Source of the DNA: JAVVXB01 sp036651815
Lineage (GTDB): Bacteria > Bacillota > Clostridia > Christensenellales > CAG-138
Assembly (NCBI GenBank): GCA_036651815.1
Contig: JAVVXB010000007.1
Span: forward strand, 31,844-95,843
DNA length: 64,000 bases
Direction of reading: 5' to 3'
Position numbers and translations under genes: made by a program
The notes under the pieces: model-generated
The model's input: the letters and a program-made list of their open reading frames with translations, nothing else
The model's database searches: none
What the model was told of the DNA's origin: nothing
Shown: piece by piece, positions 62,074-64,000 of the stretch
Layout: the number at the start of each line of letters is the position of its first letter
Position numbering within the stretch: the first letter of the stretch is position 1

Positions 62074-63300
62074 ATGAAGAAATTCTTGACCGCACTGATG
62101 ATAGCGACAATGAGTCTGGGCATGCTGACTGCATGCGTCAGTGCTCCGCCCGCAGCAACCGCTCCGGCCGCCACACAAGAAGCCGCCGCTGCGACAGACA
62201 CTCCCACTTTAGAACCCTCTCCTAGCGAAGAACCTGTCCCAGCAGAAAATGACTACGCGAGATTGATCACGAACATCCCCGCGGATGCCGACTTGGAGAC
62301 GGCTGTGCGGCTGGAAAACAGAAATTGCAAGCATATTCAGGCGATGAAGGTGTTGTTTGACGAAGGCTCCTACATGACATACTTCAAAGCGGTTACCAAA
62401 CTAAAAAAGGCCCCATCTGAGGAAACGCTGACTGCTGCGCTCGAGGCGCGTGAAGCTCTCGTGGAGGTCGATAGTGTGGCGAACAGGCTCTGGTTTATCT
62501 GGGATGGTTCTACTATGCCCATCGTGGGCGGAGAGTCGTTTACGGAAACAGATCTGGACAAGTCCCAGATGTTCGGTTTTGGGTTTGAGCCTTTTGCAAT
62601 CAAGTATCTTGTCGAAGACCAGTCCACCTGTAAGGGTAACATCATCGCAGTTTCGGGAGGTGCTTATTTGGTATGGTCAAACGGATCCGAAGGTTACCCG
62701 GCCGCGAAAGTGTTTAATGATCTCGGTTACAATTATTTCCTTCTGCAGCGCCGCGTTGGGCCATACACCCAGCAGGATATTTACATGGACTATCAACGAT
62801 TTGTTCGGGTTGTGAAGTACCATGCGGAAACGGAAAATTACGGCGGGCAGGATATGTATGCTGCTTTGGGCTGGTCCGGTGGCGGCGGAACAATTTTAGG
62901 CGGGTCTGTCAATGAACTTTACGGTTTACTGAATCCAACAAAGTTTGATAAAGAATATGTGCCGGATTCGATTGACGCCATCTCAAGCGATGTCGATGTC
63001 GAGTTGGTGATTTATGGTGCGCATGACGGAATCACGGCAAAAGACAATACAAATCTGCCGGCGTTCTACATCTGTGTCGGTTCGGAAGATGGCACCGGTC
63101 CTGAGGATTCCACCGCGCTTTATAATCAGGCGCTCGCGGCAGGTTCACCCGCTATGTTGTACATTGTCGAAGGAGCGCCGCACGGCTTCGGCGTAGGGCT
63201 TCCGCCCGCATCCGGAGCGGATGTGCCGGGCACAGAATTGTGGCCCGCGCAGGCGGATGAATTTATGCAGGCTAATCTGGGCTGGCAGAAGAATAGGTAA
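62074..63300 (+). CDS. Lipoprotein alpha/beta-hydrolase, paralog of the preceding gene
   Basis: ATG at 62074 follows AAAGGAAAGGG. The 408-residue product has lipobox GMLTAC (Cys about residue 21) and long identical blocks with its neighbour (NRNCKHIQAMKVLFDE, SEGYPAAKVFNDL, ENYGGQDMYAALGWSGGG). The serine elbow GWSGGG and APHGFGVG histidine are kept; the acidic region reads GSEDGTGPEDS. It stops after FMQANLGWQKN, so the extra C-terminal domain is missing. The pair arose by tandem duplication with loss or gain of that domain. Confidence 0.83.
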   Translation: MKKFLTALMIATMSLGMLTACVSAPPAATAPAATQEAAAATDTPTLEPSPSEEPVPAENDYARLITNIPADADLETAVRLENRNCKHIQAMKVLFDEGSYMTYFKAVTKLKKAPSEETLTAALEAREALVEVDSVANRLWFIWDGSTMPIVGGESFTETDLDKSQMFGFGFEPFAIKYLVEDQSTCKGNIIAVSGGAYLVWSNGSEGYPAAKVFNDLGYNYFLLQRRVGPYTQQDIYMDYQRFVRVVKYHAETENYGGQDMYAALGWSGGGGTILGGSVNELYGLLNPTKFDKEYVPDSIDAISSDVDVELVIYGAHDGITAKDNTNLPAFYICVGSEDGTGPEDSTALYNQALAAGSPAMLYIVEGAPHGFGVGLPPASGADVPGTELWPAQADEFMQANLGWQKNR

Positions 63301-63310
63301 CGAATCCTAA

Positions 63311-63339
63311 CCGGAAGAGGCCTCTGCCGCCTCTTCCGG
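63311..63339 (+). terminator. Hairpin after the second hydrolase gene
   Basis: CCGGAAGAGG and CCTCTTCCGG are perfect 10-base arms around a nine-base loop. TTGG follows rather than a T run. Confidence 0.7.
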
Positions 63340-63418
63340 TTGGAATCATGTTAGATTACGACCTTGGAAATTCCGTAAACAGTTACAAGTTTTTTCAACG
63401 ACATGAGGAGAATATGTT

Positions 63419-64000
63419 ATGAAGAGAATTTTATGCGGGCTGTTGATCGCGATTCTGGGGGTTTCTTTTCTGATTGGCTGTATCGTAGCGCCTGAGCAGG
63501 CCGTAGCGACGGAAGCAGCGCAAACGCCGGAAGCCACACAAGCTCCGTCAGCCACGGCAGCTCCGACCGAGAAACCCAGCGCGACCGCGGCGGTGGAATC
63601 GTCTACAGAACAGGATTTCTCGGCATTTTCGACGATTACCACGACGGGCGTTCTTGATTTCCCGCTGGAATTCACGCTGCTACCGGATGCATACAACACG
63701 TATGACACGGAACATAAGGGTACGAATTTTGTGATCCACTATACCACAGATGTCTATGGGGACGGTGTGACTTATGACAAGTTCTGCCGTATTTACTTGC
63801 CCTATGGTTACGACCAGAATGACAAGGATACAAAGTACAACGTGATCTATTTTCAGCATGGAAATAACGGTTCGCCAAACGAGTTTTTCGATCATGTCCT
63901 GAAATCGGCAAACGTCATACGCTTGTTTGACAACATGTTTGACCCGGATCACAAGGTGATGGAGCCCTGCATTATTGTTTGTCCGACCTATTATCTTAAA
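63419..64000 (+). CDS. Esterase-like lipoprotein, 3' end outside the window
   Basis: ATG 63419 follows GAGGAG at eight bases. The visible 194 residues comprise a lipobox SFLIGC (Cys about residue 21), a long Ala/Thr/Glu/Pro linker, and the front of a feruloyl-esterase-like (esterase D/XynZ) fold: FCRIYLPYGYDQND, YNVIYFQHGNNGSPNEFF and PCIIVCPTYYL. The nucleophile serine would lie past the window end. It belongs with the two hydrolases upstream and suggests that the cluster removes acyl groups from plant-type carbohydrates before uptake. Confidence 0.8.
   Translation, partial: MKRILCGLLIAILGVSFLIGCIVAPEQAVATEAAQTPEATQAPSATAAPTEKPSATAAVESSTEQDFSAFSTITTTGVLDFPLEFTLLPDAYNTYDTEHKGTNFVIHYTTDVYGDGVTYDKFCRIYLPYGYDQNDKDTKYNVIYFQHGNNGSPNEFFDHVLKSANVIRLFDNMFDPDHKVMEPCIIVCPTYYLK

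Noticed and set aside
1..64000. CRISPR arrays, tRNA or rRNA genes, riboswitches, prophage or integrase genes
   Set aside because: I looked for regular spaced repeats, tRNA-like cloverleafs, conserved rRNA segments and leader aptamers on both strands and saw none that I would defend.

Overview
The window looks like chromosomal DNA of an anaerobic member of the Bacillota, most likely class Clostridia. The reasons are strong AGGAGG-type ribosome binding sites, use of GTG and TTG starts, sigma-A-like promoters, several lipoproteins with Ala/Thr/Glu/Pro-rich linkers, and DUF368, YkvA, DUF1015 and CyuA-type families. I saw no rRNA, tRNA, CRISPR array, prophage or complete insertion sequence. This placement is inference from gene style, not from a marker gene.

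Layout. 1-2.7 kb: three overlapping or abutting genes (phosphoribosyltransferase-like, malate/lactate dehydrogenase-like, iron-sulfur flavoprotein-like). 3.2-8.5 kb: small housekeeping and membrane genes (Nudix, YkvA, two EamA-type transporters, DUF368, two HAD phosphatases). 8.7-13.5 kb, minus strand: a complete branched-chain amino-acid ABC transporter (livJ-H-M-G-F). 13.6-18.9 kb: a small membrane protein, a large unknown membrane protein, DUF1015, aspartokinase and a GNAT acetyltransferase. 19.3-42.3 kb: a LysR regulator diverging from a long same-strand array. That array holds four shikimate-pathway genes (aroD, aroE, aroA, aroC), a peptide-type ABC transporter (dppA-B-C-D-F-like), and then a catabolic-looking set: MmgE/PrpD, an FAD oxidoreductase, a CyuA-like desulfidase/dehydratase, a PatB/MalY-like C-S lyase, an EamA exporter, an HMG-CoA-lyase-like enzyme, a ThDP enzyme, a TIM-barrel enzyme and an acylating aldehyde dehydrogenase of the sulfoacetaldehyde type. 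43.0-53.3 kb: an AraC regulator diverging from an L-rhamnose locus (rhaA, aldolase, rhaB). This runs into a CoA-transferase, a thiolase, an FAD reductase and an electron-transfer pair. 53.4-64 kb: a second AraC regulator diverging from a small lipoprotein, a sugar-type ABC importer with two different permeases, and three lipoprotein hydrolases, the last cut by the window end.

Two things stand out. First, the 19.3-42.3 kb array joins part of aromatic biosynthesis to a transporter and a set of C-S lyase, ThDP and CoA-acylating enzymes under what appears to be one LysR control point. The lysR-aroD control region is itself partly duplicated, and each copy carries the same ATGAA-N5-TTCAT site. This is the best candidate for an undescribed pathway. 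Second, every gene from rhaB (46.4 kb) to 52.1 kb is broken. I count five in-frame stops (all three stop types), about nine single-base frame changes and two joins where gene ends are missing, while both flanks are clean. This is either recent decay of one module or a patch of poor consensus sequence, and it must be settled before the locus is interpreted.

A quieter theme is that strong stem-loops follow lipoprotein or binding-protein genes within operons (12.3, 27.1, 55.3, 59.2 and 63.3 kb). These probably set the high expression of binding proteins relative to membrane and ATPase parts. The 54.8-64 kb cluster also contains an unnamed small C-terminal domain, found alone in one lipoprotein and fused to an alpha/beta-hydrolase in another.
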